From positions 1 through 46,138 of the forward strand of contig CAISOB010000098.1 of NCBI GenBank assembly GCA_903886975.1: 46,138 nucleotides of DNA. The letters are read 5' to 3'. The notes under the pieces were generated by a model. The model did no database searches. It saw only the letters and a list, made by a program, of their open reading frames with translations, and was not told the DNA's origin. This document shows, piece after piece, positions 17,354 to 26,375 of this stretch. The translations under genes and the position numbers were made by a program. Source of the stretch: an uncultured beta proteobacterium (GTDB taxonomy: Bacteria > Pseudomonadota > Gammaproteobacteria > Burkholderiales > Rhodocyclaceae). How positions within the stretch are numbered: the stretch's first letter is position 1; each line of letters opens with the position of its first letter.

Positions 17354-18916
17354 ATGTCATCAGTTGCCCGGAATCCATCGGCGACACCGCTCTACATCAA
17401 GGTGCACGCCAACGACAACGTCGCGATCATCGTCAATGCCAAGGGCTTGCCGGCCGGCAGCACATTCGCGGACGGGCTGGTACTCAAGGAACACGTGCCG
17501 CAGGGCCACAAGGTGGCGCTCAGCGATCTCGCGCCGGATGCGCCCATCGTCCGCTACGGCGAAGTCATCGGTTACGCGACCCGGTTCATTGATCGCGGCG
17601 CGTGGATCGAAGAATCGCTGGTGCGCATGCCGCAAGCGCCGGCGCTCACCGCCCTGTCGCTCGCCACGCGCGTGCCGGCGCCGCTGCCGCGGCTTGACGG
17701 CTACACCTTCGCGGGTTACCGCAACGCCGACGGCTCGGTCGGCACAAAGAACATGCTGGCGATTACCACCAGCGTGCAGTGCGTGGCCGGCGTGGTCGAT
17801 TACGTGGTCAGGCGCATCAAGGCCGAACTGCTGCCGAAGTATCCCAATGTCGACGGCGTCGTCGCCCTCAATCACATTTACGGCTGCGGCATGGCGATCG
17901 ATGCGCCGGCTTCGATCGTGCCGATCCGCACCCTGCACAACCTGGCGCTCAACCCCAACTTCGGCAACGAGGTGATGGTGATCAGCCTGGGCTGCGAAAA
18001 GCTCACGCCGGAGCGCCTGCTGGGCGAGGGGGAGATTCCGATCAAGCTCGTCAGTGACGATGTCATCTGCCTGCAGGACGAAAAATTCACCGGTTTCATG
18101 GCCATGGTCGACGCGACCATGAAACAGGCCGAGCTGCATCTCGCCCGGCTCGACCAGCGCCGGCGCGAGACCTGCCCGGCGGCCGATCTCGTCGTCGGCA
18201 TGCAGTGCGGCGGCAGCGACGCCTTCTCCGGCGTCACCGCCAATCCGGCTGTCGGTTACGCTTCCGATTTGCTGGTGCGCGCCGGCGCCACCGTGATGTT
18301 CTCGGAAGTGACCGAGGTGCGCGATGCGATTCAGCTCCTGACGCCGCGCGCGATCAACGCCGAAGTGGGCCAGGCACTGATCGCCGAGATGGCCTGGTTC
18401 GACGATTATCTCGCGCTCGGCCAGACCGATCGCGCCGCCAACACCTCGCCAGGCAACAAGAAGGGCGGCCTTGCCAACATCGTCGAAAAAGCCCTGGGCT
18501 CGATCGTCAAGTCGGGCACCAGCGCGATCACCGGCGTTCTCTCGGCCGGCGAGAAGGTGCGCGAGAAAGGCCTGATCTTTGCGGCGACGCCGGCCAGCGA
18601 TTTCGTTTGCGGCACGCAGCAGCTGGCTTCGGGAATGACCATCCAGGTGTTCACCACCGGCCGTGGCACGCCTTACGGCCTCGAAGCGGCGCCGGTCATC
18701 AAGGTCGCCACGCGCTCGGACCTCGCGGCGCGCTGGCACGACCTGATCGACGTGAACGCCGGCACAATCGCCACCGGCGAAGCGAGCATCGAGGAGGTGG
18801 GCATGGATATTTTCCGGCTCATTCTCGAGGTGGCGAGCGGGCGCAGCCAGACCTGTTCGGATCGCTGGGGCCTGTTCAATTCGCTCGCCGTGTTCAACCC
18901 GGCGCCGGTGACCTGA
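17354..18916 (+). CDS. garD: Galactarate dehydratase (UxaA/GarD family)
   Basis: Dehydrates galactarate to 5-keto-4-deoxy-D-glucarate, so both diacids enter the same aldolase step. The 520-residue protein has an N-terminal SAF-like domain (about 15-95), then the dehydratase core with [24 protein letters not shown] (about 176), [36 protein letters not shown] (about 288) and [19 protein letters not shown] toward the end, all typical of GarD. The ATG at 17354 follows AAGGAGAA by 8 nt. It is the last gene of the operon, 139 bp after garL. Confidence 0.95.
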   Translation: MSSVARNPSATPLYIKVHANDNVAIIVNAKGLPAGSTFADGLVLKEHVPQGHKVALSDLAPDAPIVRYGEVIGYATRFIDRGAWIEESLVRMPQAPALTALSLATRVPAPLPRLDGYTFAGYRNADGSVGTKNMLAITTSVQCVAGVVDYVVRRIKAELLPKYPNVDGVVALNHIYGCGMAIDAPASIVPIRTLHNLALNPNFGNEVMVISLGCEKLTPERLLGEGEIPIKLVSDDVICLQDEKFTGFMAMVDATMKQAELHLARLDQRRRETCPAADLVVGMQCGGSDAFSGVTANPAVGYASDLLVRAGATVMFSEVTEVRDAIQLLTPRAINAEVGQALIAEMAWFDDYLALGQTDRAANTSPGNKKGGLANIVEKALGSIVKSGTSAITGVLSAGEKVREKGLIFAATPASDFVCGTQQLASGMTIQVFTTGRGTPYGLEAAPVIKVATRSDLAARWHDLIDVNAGTIATGEASIEEVGMDIFRLILEVASGRSQTCSDRWGLFNSLAVFNPAPVT

Positions 18917-19157
18917 TCAGGTTTGGATTCGTCGCTTCCCGGGGGGAAGCAATGGGAAAGATCGGTGCTTCAGGGCGGAATCGCGGCCGCAAACGGCGGT
19001 AACTACGGAGAGAAAAGAAAATCGGCCTCTGATAGAGTGGAGGGCATCCCCGTCAAGATATATTTGCCGATGAGTCGCGGCCAGGCATGACGCGGACGGG
19101 AGCGAAAGTCCCGCAGTCGCCCGACGGCGAAATGCCATACGCACAGGAAGACTGACA

Positions 19158-19580
19158 TTGCTTATTGAAAGCACGCCGCTGACGATCGGTCCTGGTGATG
19201 AGTTGCTGATCGGCGTGCCGTCGATTGACCAGGAGCACGCTGACCTGGTCGTCGAGCTGGATGCGCTGGCCAACGATCCGCAGGCGCATCCCGAAGGCAA
19301 TGCTTTTTCGACGACTCTCGGGCGATTAGGTGCGAAGATCGGCGAGCACTTTGCCAACGAAGAAAAAGTTCTGAAGTCGATCGGCATGGCGGACGACGAG
19401 TTCTCGCAGCATGCCGTGGCGCACGATGAGATCCTGGAAGAATACACCCAGCTCAATTTCGATCTGATGGACGGCAAAGTCTTCGAGCGCAGCGCCGTGC
19501 TCGCATCGATCCGGGGCTGGATCATTGACCATATTCGGAGTCACGACATCAAGATCAGGGCGTATCTCCCGAAGACTTGA
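19158..19580 (+). CDS. Bacteriohemerythrin-like oxygen-binding protein
   Basis: The 140-residue protein has a complete di-iron hemerythrin ligand set: His27 (DQEHADL), His64 and Glu68 (EHFANEE), His85 and His89 (QHAVAHDE), His125 and Asp130 (DHIRSHD). Such proteins bind O2 reversibly as carriers or sensors. The start is TTG, with AGGAAG about 7 nt upstream and no nearby ATG that keeps the N-terminal helix. It is convergent with the Kor/Nfn cluster of oxygen-sensitive iron-sulfur enzymes, so a role in O2 buffering or sensing is conceivable but is inference. It is a single-domain protein with no signalling output. Confidence 0.87.
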   Translation: MLIESTPLTIGPGDELLIGVPSIDQEHADLVVELDALANDPQAHPEGNAFSTTLGRLGAKIGEHFANEEKVLKSIGMADDEFSQHAVAHDEILEEYTQLNFDLMDGKVFERSAVLASIRGWIIDHIRSHDIKIRAYLPKT

Positions 19581-19582
19581 AC

Positions 19583-19649
19583 GCAGCGCTGGCGCGCAAC
19601 GGGACGCCGGGCGCCCGGTTGCATTTCGCTCCGCGCTGCCCAGCGCTGC
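19583..19649. terminator. Nested inverted repeats at the convergent junction
   Basis: A 10-bp inverted repeat (GCAGCGCTGG at 19583-19592, CCAGCGCTGC at 19640-19649) encloses a perfect palindrome CCGGGCGCCCGG (19607-19618). It fills the 77-bp gap between two convergent genes. It lacks T-runs on both sides, so any terminator role, for either strand, is inferred from position. Confidence 0.45.
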
Positions 19650-19657
19650 CGGCCGGA

Positions 19658-21841
19658 CTAGAGAAATGCCTCGGCGCGCTTGACCAGTTCTTCGAGACCG
19701 GGTTCCTTCGCGTTGCGCGGCTTGCCCGGATGGATGATCGAGACCTGGCAGTTCTCGGCCGCTTCGACGAGCTGGGCGTACGTGCCGGCGTTGACGTCGG
19801 CAATATAGGCCTGCTTGTTGCCGTCGTAGGCGAACATCTTGCCGTTGAGCTGGACGCACTCGTTGCAGGTCGAGCAGCGCGCCGACTCGATGTAGGCTTC
19901 GTCGGGCGATCGCTCCGGTTCGGCCTCGGCGGCAGCCGGTGCGGCCGCAATAGCCTTCTCGGCGGGCGCCGCAGCGGTTGTCGCAGCGACCGGTACGGCG
20001 CTGCTTGCAGCCGCCTTGACGATCGCCTCCCAGCTTTTCTTTTCGCTGGCCAGCAGCCGCTCGGCGTGCGAGTTGTGAATACCGCCGAGCTCCTGCAGGC
20101 TGTTCCACATCGCTCGGCAGCGGCGCGCTTCACGGATCAGCTTCTCGTCGACGATAAGTTTCTGCAGCCGGTTCTCGCCGTCGACCATGATCAGGCAAGG
20201 CACGGTGTTGAGCTGGCCGCGACCGTCACCGGCAATCACCTGTTCGACCGGCTTCAGCGTATCGCTCCAGCGCGCGCGCGGCACCATGGCGAAGTGCCTG
20301 GCATAGCGCGGATCGCAGGCGACGAAATCGATGAGGGTGAACGGCAGCTGCTGCGCGACGGTCTGGTGCGCTTCATCTTCATAGACGAACTTGCCGAGCG
20401 GCCAGTCGAGATCGGCCTGCGGATTTGCCGCGAGCGAGAAGCGCGACGCCCAGTCGGAACCGGCCGAGGGGTCGAAGCTGTAGGCCGGGAAGACGCGCGA
20501 TTCGAGCGCCGCGGCGCTGATCAGGTAAGGCGGCAGGCTGCCCGCGGCGCTGGCGCCGGAGAAGATGCTGAACAGCGCCGGGCCGGCAAAGTCGAGGCCG
20601 CGCTGAATCTGCCCGCGCAACTGGTATAGGCTGGAGGCCGGCGACTGCAGCACGAACACGCTGGACAAACCGAGTGCCATGCTCGCCAGCTGCTTGCTGC
20701 GCAGCGCGAAAGCCAGGTGTCCATTGGGCAGCGACGAAGCCTCGATGACATCATCGGACTGAACGAGCACCTTGATCGGCAGGTCGGCCGAAAGGATCTC
20801 ATTCATCGCATGCTGTTCGGCGCCGCTCATCGCTTCGGCGTTGATGCGCACCAGGTAGTCGGGGAAGAGCACCAGTTCGCTGGCATCGAGCCCGTTGGCT
20901 CCAAACGAAGCGAACAGGGCTTCGTGCTTGGCCTCACTGTATTCGCCCTTGATTTCGAGTTCGCCGATGGCCACCGCCTTGGCCAGTTCAATGGCTTGCG
21001 GCAGGCGTTCGCAGTAGGCCTCGAGGGCGCCGCCGCAACTGTCGAAAGCGAAGGAGTAGGGCGTCCCGCCAGCGGCGCCGGCCGGGAAGAACTTCTGCGA
21101 CTGCAGCACCTTGAGCAATTGCTCGATGCGTTGCCGCCGGCTCGCCGTAAGACTGGCCTTGGGCGCCGACTTGGTGAGAATTCGCGACATCGCCGCAAAA
21201 TCGAAGTTGTCCATCGGGCCGCTGCCGAACGACGAGCGCAGGTTCTCGGCGCTCTTGCCGGCATCCGAATTGAGGAAGTCGGCCTTAAGGATGTCGGAGA
21301 GTTTGAGGACGAGCCGGTCGATATTGCCGGAAAAGGCGTGCGCCCGCTGCAGCTGGGTGATGCGCCAGGCGTGGCCAAACAGCTGGTAGGGCAGGGCGGC
21401 GTCGCAGTCGAGGACGCGGCCGTCGGCCTTCAGGTTGGCCCGGGCGCGCGACAGGCTCTCGGCCTGCCGCTTGTCGCTCTTGATCAGGGACTTGGCCGCG
21501 GCGTCCCAGAGCTCGGAGAAGCTGCCGCCGGCGCCGGCGGCGAGTCCCGCACGGATTTCCTGTTCGAGGCGCAGCACATGTTTGCGGATGCGTTCCCCAT
21601 CGGCGCCCTTGGCGATCTTCTCGAGTATGGCGTCGACGAGGCCCGACAGCGGCGCGACAAATTCGCCATCGTCGTGTGCCTCGACGAGGACCAGCGGATA
21701 GTCGTAACGCAGGCGGGTCAGGTCGCGGTAGGCAGCGAACAGAGCCGGATGCAGCGCCCGTCCGGCGATCGTCTCGAGTTGCGAAGCCGACCTTTGGCCG
21801 GTCAGGTAGAAAGCAATTTGCGCTTGCAGATCAGAGTCCAT
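19658..21841 (-). CDS. Kor-associated PFOR-like protein with C-terminal ferredoxin domain
   Basis: The 727-residue protein is not a standard Kor subunit. From the C-terminus: a single-cluster ferredoxin domain with C656, C659, C662 (RCSTCNECVQL) and C698 (ENCQVSIIHP) follows an Ala/Pro-rich linker (about 610-645). The middle (about 340-520) reads GPALFSIFSGA, AAALESRVFPAYSFDPSAG and FTLIDFVACDPRYARHF. It recalls the region after the thiamine-diphosphate site in long pyruvate:ferredoxin oxidoreductase-type proteins, but I see no GDG...N cofactor motif. The first 300 residues are mostly helical. It follows korB by 80 bp as the last gene of nfnA-nfnB-korA-korB. An electron-transfer or scaffold subunit is my inference; the function is unknown. 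Confidence 0.5.
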   Translation of the reverse strand: MDSDLQAQIAFYLTGQRSASQLETIAGRALHPALFAAYRDLTRLRYDYPLVLVEAHDDGEFVAPLSGLVDAILEKIAKGADGERIRKHVLRLEQEIRAGLAAGAGGSFSELWDAAAKSLIKSDKRQAESLSRARANLKADGRVLDCDAALPYQLFGHAWRITQLQRAHAFSGNIDRLVLKLSDILKADFLNSDAGKSAENLRSSFGSGPMDNFDFAAMSRILTKSAPKASLTASRRQRIEQLLKVLQSQKFFPAGAAGGTPYSFAFDSCGGALEAYCERLPQAIELAKAVAIGELEIKGEYSEAKHEALFASFGANGLDASELVLFPDYLVRINAEAMSGAEQHAMNEILSADLPIKVLVQSDDVIEASSLPNGHLAFALRSKQLASMALGLSSVFVLQSPASSLYQLRGQIQRGLDFAGPALFSIFSGASAAGSLPPYLISAAALESRVFPAYSFDPSAGSDWASRFSLAANPQADLDWPLGKFVYEDEAHQTVAQQLPFTLIDFVACDPRYARHFAMVPRARWSDTLKPVEQVIAGDGRGQLNTVPCLIMVDGENRLQKLIVDEKLIREARRCRAMWNSLQELGGIHNSHAERLLASEKKSWEAIVKAAASSAVPVAATTAAAPAEKAIAAAPAAAEAEPERSPDEAYIESARCSTCNECVQLNGKMFAYDGNKQAYIADVNAGTYAQLVEAAENCQVSIIHPGKPRNAKEPGLEELVKRAEAFL

Positions 21842-21921
21842 GATGCGATCACTTTTAAGTCGTTTAGGTACGTGTCGGTTCTTGGGCCGGCGCTGTATTT
21901 CGGATACCGTGTTTCGCCGGC

Positions 21922-22875
21922 TCAGACGGTGTACTTGTCGAGCTCGGCTTCAAAGCCTTTTCTGACCAGATCGTTGGTGCGCAGCACATTGCTGTGGCGC
22001 GTTTCCTCGTAACGCGGGACGTCCTTGTTCTGGTAGAGGATGCCGACCGGACAGATGTGCTCGCTCGAAGCGATTTCGCGCGCCCGGTTCATGTCGAGCG
22101 GATCGTGCTCGAGCTGGTTCTTGTACACCTTGGACAGCCCGGCGCTCAGGTGCAGCGCGTTTTCGTGGTGCAGCAACTGGATGCGGTCCGGGTCGTGCAT
22201 CCACGGGTCGAGCGATTTGGGCAGCCATTCGGGGCAGCGCTGCAGGATGCGCACGAAGGAGAATCCCTTGTGGTGGTAAGCCGCCTTGACGATCTCGAAC
22301 AGACTCTCGGGAATCCAGTCGACGGCCTGCGCGACAAAGGAGACGTTGGCGACGCCGAGGGTCACGGACAGCGGATTCAATGCATCGAGATAGCTGCCGC
22401 GCGGCGTGGTATTGCTCTTGGTGCCGATCGGCGAGGTCGGCGAAGCCTGTTTCTTGGTCAGCCCGTAAATCTGGTTGTCATGCAGGAAGACGGTCAGGTT
22501 CATGTTGTAGCGGATGGCGTGGATCCAGTGCGCCGCGCCGATGCTGCAGCAATCGCCGTCGCCGGTATTGACGAACACCGTGAGGTCGGGCCGCGCCATC
22601 TTGACGCCTTCGGCGATCGGCAGCGCCCGTCCGTGCAGGGTGTGCAGGCCATAGGTCTTCATGTAGTGCGGGAAGCGGCTGGAGCAGCCGATGCCCGAAA
22701 CGAAAACCGTTTTCTCCGGGCGCAGGGCCTCGTCGCGGCAGAGGCGCTGCACGGCGGTGAGAATGGCGTTGTCGCCGCAACCCGTGCACCAGCGCGGCAC
22801 GCCGCTCTGGTAGTCTTCCAGTTCATGTTGCTCGTCGTACAGTTCGAGCAGGCAATCGGTGGCCGATGATTTCAT
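21922..22875 (-). CDS. korB: 2-oxoacid:ferredoxin oxidoreductase beta subunit (KorB type)
   Basis: Thiamine-diphosphate-binding subunit of a ferredoxin-linked 2-oxoacid oxidoreductase, probably acting on 2-oxoglutarate/succinyl-CoA. The 317-residue protein shows the cluster-binding PRWCTGCGDN (about 27-36), a third cysteine in GIGCSSRFPHYM, the cofactor motif GDGDCCSIG (about 104) and DNQIYGLTKKQASPTSP downstream. The length and motifs fit the two-subunit KorAB type known from Thauera and Magnetospirillum-like bacteria. It begins 12 bp after korA. The enzyme is reversible in principle and oxygen-sensitive by family. Pyruvate as the substrate cannot be excluded. Confidence 0.92.
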   Translation of the reverse strand: MKSSATDCLLELYDEQHELEDYQSGVPRWCTGCGDNAILTAVQRLCRDEALRPEKTVFVSGIGCSSRFPHYMKTYGLHTLHGRALPIAEGVKMARPDLTVFVNTGDGDCCSIGAAHWIHAIRYNMNLTVFLHDNQIYGLTKKQASPTSPIGTKSNTTPRGSYLDALNPLSVTLGVANVSFVAQAVDWIPESLFEIVKAAYHHKGFSFVRILQRCPEWLPKSLDPWMHDPDRIQLLHHENALHLSAGLSKVYKNQLEHDPLDMNRAREIASSEHICPVGILYQNKDVPRYEETRHSNVLRTNDLVRKGFEAELDKYTV

Positions 22876-22887
22876 GGTTTCTTTCCC

Positions 22888-24813
22888 TTACTTCTTGAGC
22901 TTGGCGAGGACGACGCGGCAGATGGTGCTCGGCTTGACCGGCTGGCCCCTGACCTCGGTCCAGCAATCGACATCGACGAGATAGCGCGAACGCAGCAGAA
23001 TGGCCATCGACGAGTAGCGGCGATTGTCTGCGTCGATGATCTCCTCGTCGGGGCTGTCGCTCCAGTTGACTTCGACGGCCAGGACCTTCTTGAAGCGCCG
23101 CATGATCTCCTTGATGCCGGGCTGCATCGGCTGCAAGAAACGCAGGTGGATCGACGACACCTTATGGCCGCCCTCGCGCAGCGTTTCGACGGCTTCCTCG
23201 ATGGCGCCCTTGGTGCTGCCCCAGCCGACGATCAGGAGGTCGCCATCATTGCCGCCAATGACTTCGGGCGGCGTCAGCGTCTTCTGCAGCGCCGCGAGCT
23301 TGAGGCTGCGCGCGCGCAGGCTTTCCTGGTTGATGTCGGGGTCGTAGGCGACGTGGCTGTCGCGGTCGTGCGCGAGGCCGGTCACCGTATGCATGCCGCC
23401 GGGTTGGCCGGGAATGAAACGGCGGGCGAGGCCGGTCGTCGCATCCCAGTCGTAAGGCCGCGCACCCTCGGGAACCGGGCTCTGATCGATCGGCGGCGCG
23501 AGCCAGGATTCGGTGAATTGCGGCCGGTTGAACGGCTGTTGCGAAGACGACAGGCTCGCGTCCGTCAGCACGACGACGACCATGTTGAAAGTCTCGGCGA
23601 TGCGCCGCGCGGTGATGATCGAGTAGAAGCAGTCCTCGATCGTCGCCGGCGCCATGACCACCTTGGGCGCGTCGCCGTGGCTGCCGAAGATGGCCGCCAT
23701 CAGGTCGCCCTGTTCGACCTTGGTCGGCTGGCCGGTGCTCGGGCCGCCGCGCTGGACGTTGACCACGACGAGCGGGATCTCGGCCATGACCGCCAGGCCG
23801 ATGGCTTCCTGCTTGAGCGAATAGCCGGGCCCGGAAGTGATGGTTACCGTGCACTTGCTGGCGTAGGAGGCGCCGATGGCGAAAGAACAGGCGGCGATTT
23901 CATCCTCGGCCTGGTGCACCATGCCGCCGACTTTCTCGAAGACTTCGGACAGATAGTGCGATGCCGAAGTCGCCGGCGTGATCGGGTACATCGCGCAGAT
24001 TTCCATGCCCGAGGCCATGACGCCGAGCGCCACGGCGGTGTTGCCGTTGATCACGATCTGCGGCTGCGCGGCCGGCGTTGCCGGGATGCAGAAGCTGAAG
24101 TCGAGATTGGCCGCGGCCCACGCATGGCCGGCTTCGAGCAGGACGACGTTGGCCTCGATGACGGCTTGCGACTTCTTGCCGAAGGTCAGCGCGATCTGGT
24201 CGCGCGCCATTTGCAGGTCGAAGCTGTAGACGTAGCACAGCATGCCGAGCGCGAACATGTTCTTGCCGCGCTTCGGATCGGCGTTGAGCAGCTGGCACTG
24301 CTCTTCCATCGGCGTTTCGCGCACCTTGTAGCCGGCCGCGACGAGGCGCGCATGGGTTTCGACGTAGGCCATCGAGATGTTGAGATCGGGATGCTTGCGC
24401 CACATGCTTTCAAGAAAGATGATGCAGCCGGGTTTCAACTCGCGATCGCGGACACGCCCGAGCAGGACCTGTTCGTTGAAAGCGACGACGAGGTCGGTCT
24501 GGTCGCCGCCGTTGGTGATGTAGTTCGAGCCGATACGGATGCGATTGCCGCTGGCGCCGGCGACGCTGCGTGCCGGCGGGCGGATTTCGGCCGGGATGAT
24601 CTCGGTCGTCCAAATGCCGTTGCCCATGCGCGCCGCGATCGCGCCGAAGGATTGCCCGCAACGCTGCGCACCTTCGCCGGAATCGCTGATGATCTCGATG
24701 ATGTGTTCCTTCAGCGTCGTCACTTTGCCGGCAGGCTTTTCAACGCTTTTCTCTCCGCTCGTGCCGGTTGCCGTCTTCTTGAGTTTAGTCAGGGTCATAT
24801 CCAGTTTTTCCAT
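22888..24813 (-). CDS. korA: 2-oxoacid:ferredoxin oxidoreductase alpha subunit (gamma-alpha fusion, KorA type)
   Basis: Large subunit of the ferredoxin-linked 2-oxoacid oxidoreductase. The 641-residue protein joins a gamma-type domain (about 30-225; DSGEGAQRCGQSFG) to the alpha domain with YPITPATSASHYL (about 276), TSGPGYSLKQEAIGLA and RGGPSTGQPTKVEQGDL (about 352), and a transketolase-C-like end (LLIVGWGSTKGAIEEAV). Fusion of gamma and alpha is typical of KorA. An in-frame ATG five codons later (24798) has a similar or better ribosome binding site, so the start is uncertain. It lies 39 bp after nfnB and 12 bp before korB, clearly one operon. Confidence 0.92.
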   Translation of the reverse strand: MEKLDMTLTKLKKTATGTSGEKSVEKPAGKVTTLKEHIIEIISDSGEGAQRCGQSFGAIAARMGNGIWTTEIIPAEIRPPARSVAGASGNRIRIGSNYITNGGDQTDLVVAFNEQVLLGRVRDRELKPGCIIFLESMWRKHPDLNISMAYVETHARLVAAGYKVRETPMEEQCQLLNADPKRGKNMFALGMLCYVYSFDLQMARDQIALTFGKKSQAVIEANVVLLEAGHAWAAANLDFSFCIPATPAAQPQIVINGNTAVALGVMASGMEICAMYPITPATSASHYLSEVFEKVGGMVHQAEDEIAACSFAIGASYASKCTVTITSGPGYSLKQEAIGLAVMAEIPLVVVNVQRGGPSTGQPTKVEQGDLMAAIFGSHGDAPKVVMAPATIEDCFYSIITARRIAETFNMVVVVLTDASLSSSQQPFNRPQFTESWLAPPIDQSPVPEGARPYDWDATTGLARRFIPGQPGGMHTVTGLAHDRDSHVAYDPDINQESLRARSLKLAALQKTLTPPEVIGGNDGDLLIVGWGSTKGAIEEAVETLREGGHKVSSIHLRFLQPMQPGIKEIMRRFKKVLAVEVNWSDSPDEEIIDADNRRYSSMAILLRSRYLVDVDCWTEVRGQPVKPSTICRVVLAKLKK

Positions 24814-24852
24814 AGACGCCGCGAGGCGTGGGTGAGGCGCCGGCGGGCGCGA

Positions 24853-26346
24853 TCAGGCCACGCGCACGCGCACAAAATTGCGTTCGCAGAGATCGATGCC
24901 GAACTGCTTTTCCTCGCCCTGGCCATAGGCGAGATTGCTGTCGCGGATGCCAAGGTAGGCCTTCATGCTGGCCGCGGCCTTGCGTCCCGCGCCCATTGCT
25001 TCGATCACCGTCGCCGCGCCGGTGACGATGTCGCCGCCGGCGAAAACACCGGCCAGCGAGGTGGCGAGGCCGCTGTCGGCGTCGATGTAGCCCCATTTGT
25101 TGAGCCGCAGCTTCGAGGTTTGGCCCATGATCGGGTTGGCGTTGGTGCCGATCGCATAGACGATCAGGTCGGCTTCGAAATCAAATTCGCTGCCCTCGAC
25201 CGGAATCGGCCGGCGGCGGCCCGACTCGTCGGGTTCGCCAAGTTCCATGCGCACGCAACGAATGCCCTTGGCATTGCCGTCGCCGTCGTTCAAAACGGCG
25301 ACCGGGTTGGTCAGCCAGTGGAATTCGACGCCTTCCTGTTCGGCGTGGTGCAGTTCCTCGGCGCGCGCCGGCGCTTCCTTGTGCGAACGCCGGTAAATGC
25401 AATAGACCTTTTCCGCGCCGAGGCGCAGCGAGACGCGCATCGCGTCCATCGCCGTGTTGCCGGCACCGACCACGGCGACGCGCTTGCCCATCGGCTGCGG
25501 CGTGTCGTAGTTCGGAAAATCGCGCGCGCGCATCAGGTTGCAGCGCGTCAAGAGTTCATTGGCCGAAAGCACGCCGTTCAATGAATCGCCAGGGATGCCG
25601 AGCATCGTCGGATAACCGGCGCCGACACCGACGAAGACGGTGTCGAAACCCATCTCGGTGATCATCTGCTCGATGGTAAACAGGCGGCCGACCAGGGTGT
25701 TGCATTCGAACTTGACGCCGAGCTTCTTCAGGTTTTCGATTTCGGCGTCGATCACCGCGTTGGGCAGGCGGAAGTCCGGGATCCCGTATTTGAGCACCCC
25801 GCCGGCCTGGTGAAAGGCCTCGAACACCGTGACATCGCATCCGGCTTTGGCCATGTCGGCGGCGCAGGCCATGCCGGCCGGGCCGGATCCGACGATGCCG
25901 ACCTTGAAGCGGTTGGCTTCGATGTAGGGAATATTGACCCAGCCGGCCTTGATCGCCGTATCGCCGACAAAACGTTCGAGGCGGCCGATGGCTACCGGTT
26001 CGAGCGACTCGCCGACCGTGCACTTGCCCTCGCACTGGTTTTCCTGCGGGCAGATGCGGCCGCAGATCGACGGCAGCAAATTGGTGTCCGTGAGGATGTC
26101 ATACGCGCCGCGAAAATCCTTTTCGTTGATCTTCGCGATGAAGCCCGGGATGTTGATCCCGACCGGGCAGCCCGAGACACAGGGCTGATCGGGGCACATC
26201 AGGCAGCGCTCGGATTCGAGCAGCGCATCGTCGGCGAGATAGCCGCAGGCGACTTCCTCGAAGTTCTTGGCCCGGATCAGCGGGTCCTGCTCGCGCATCG
26301 GGGTGCGCTCCTGCGGAATGCTGCGTATCGTCTTCTTCTTTGCCAT
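24853..26346 (-). CDS. nfnB: NfnB/GltD-like NADPH-dependent iron-sulfur flavoprotein
   Basis: The 497-residue protein has the two N-terminal [4Fe-4S] motifs of the glutamate synthase small-subunit family: C48, C51, C56, C60 (CLMCPDQPCVSGCP) and C95, C99, C105, C109. They are followed by an FAD motif (VGIVGSGPAGMACA, about 150) and an NADPH motif (VAVVGAGNTAMDAM, about 300). No glutamate synthase large subunit is nearby; instead the NfnA partner lies directly upstream and Kor downstream. In NfnAB this subunit carries the FAD that splits electrons between ferredoxin and NAD while using NADPH. A plain NADPH:ferredoxin oxidoreductase for KorAB is the alternative. Confidence 0.86.
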   Translation of the reverse strand: MAKKKTIRSIPQERTPMREQDPLIRAKNFEEVACGYLADDALLESERCLMCPDQPCVSGCPVGINIPGFIAKINEKDFRGAYDILTDTNLLPSICGRICPQENQCEGKCTVGESLEPVAIGRLERFVGDTAIKAGWVNIPYIEANRFKVGIVGSGPAGMACAADMAKAGCDVTVFEAFHQAGGVLKYGIPDFRLPNAVIDAEIENLKKLGVKFECNTLVGRLFTIEQMITEMGFDTVFVGVGAGYPTMLGIPGDSLNGVLSANELLTRCNLMRARDFPNYDTPQPMGKRVAVVGAGNTAMDAMRVSLRLGAEKVYCIYRRSHKEAPARAEELHHAEQEGVEFHWLTNPVAVLNDGDGNAKGIRCVRMELGEPDESGRRRPIPVEGSEFDFEADLIVYAIGTNANPIMGQTSKLRLNKWGYIDADSGLATSLAGVFAGGDIVTGAATVIEAMGAGRKAAASMKAYLGIRDSNLAYGQGEEKQFGIDLCERNFVRVRVA

Positions 26347-26375
26347 GGCTATTTACCGTTCACCTTTGTTGATGC

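Noticed and set aside
20717..22012. 431-codon plus-strand frame opposite the Kor-associated gene
   Set aside because: Composition is that of an antisense shadow. The minus-strand frame has a coherent ferredoxin domain and operon position.
23146..25584. 812-codon plus-strand frame opposite korA and nfnB
   Set aside because: Long open frame caused by high-GC codon bias on the opposite strand; its Arg/Asp/Ala-rich product has no domain, while both minus-strand genes are certain.
24853..26346. Glutamate synthase small subunit (gltD)
   Set aside because: The protein family matches, but there is no gltB and the direct partner is an NfnA-type subunit, so an Nfn or Kor-linked role is favoured.
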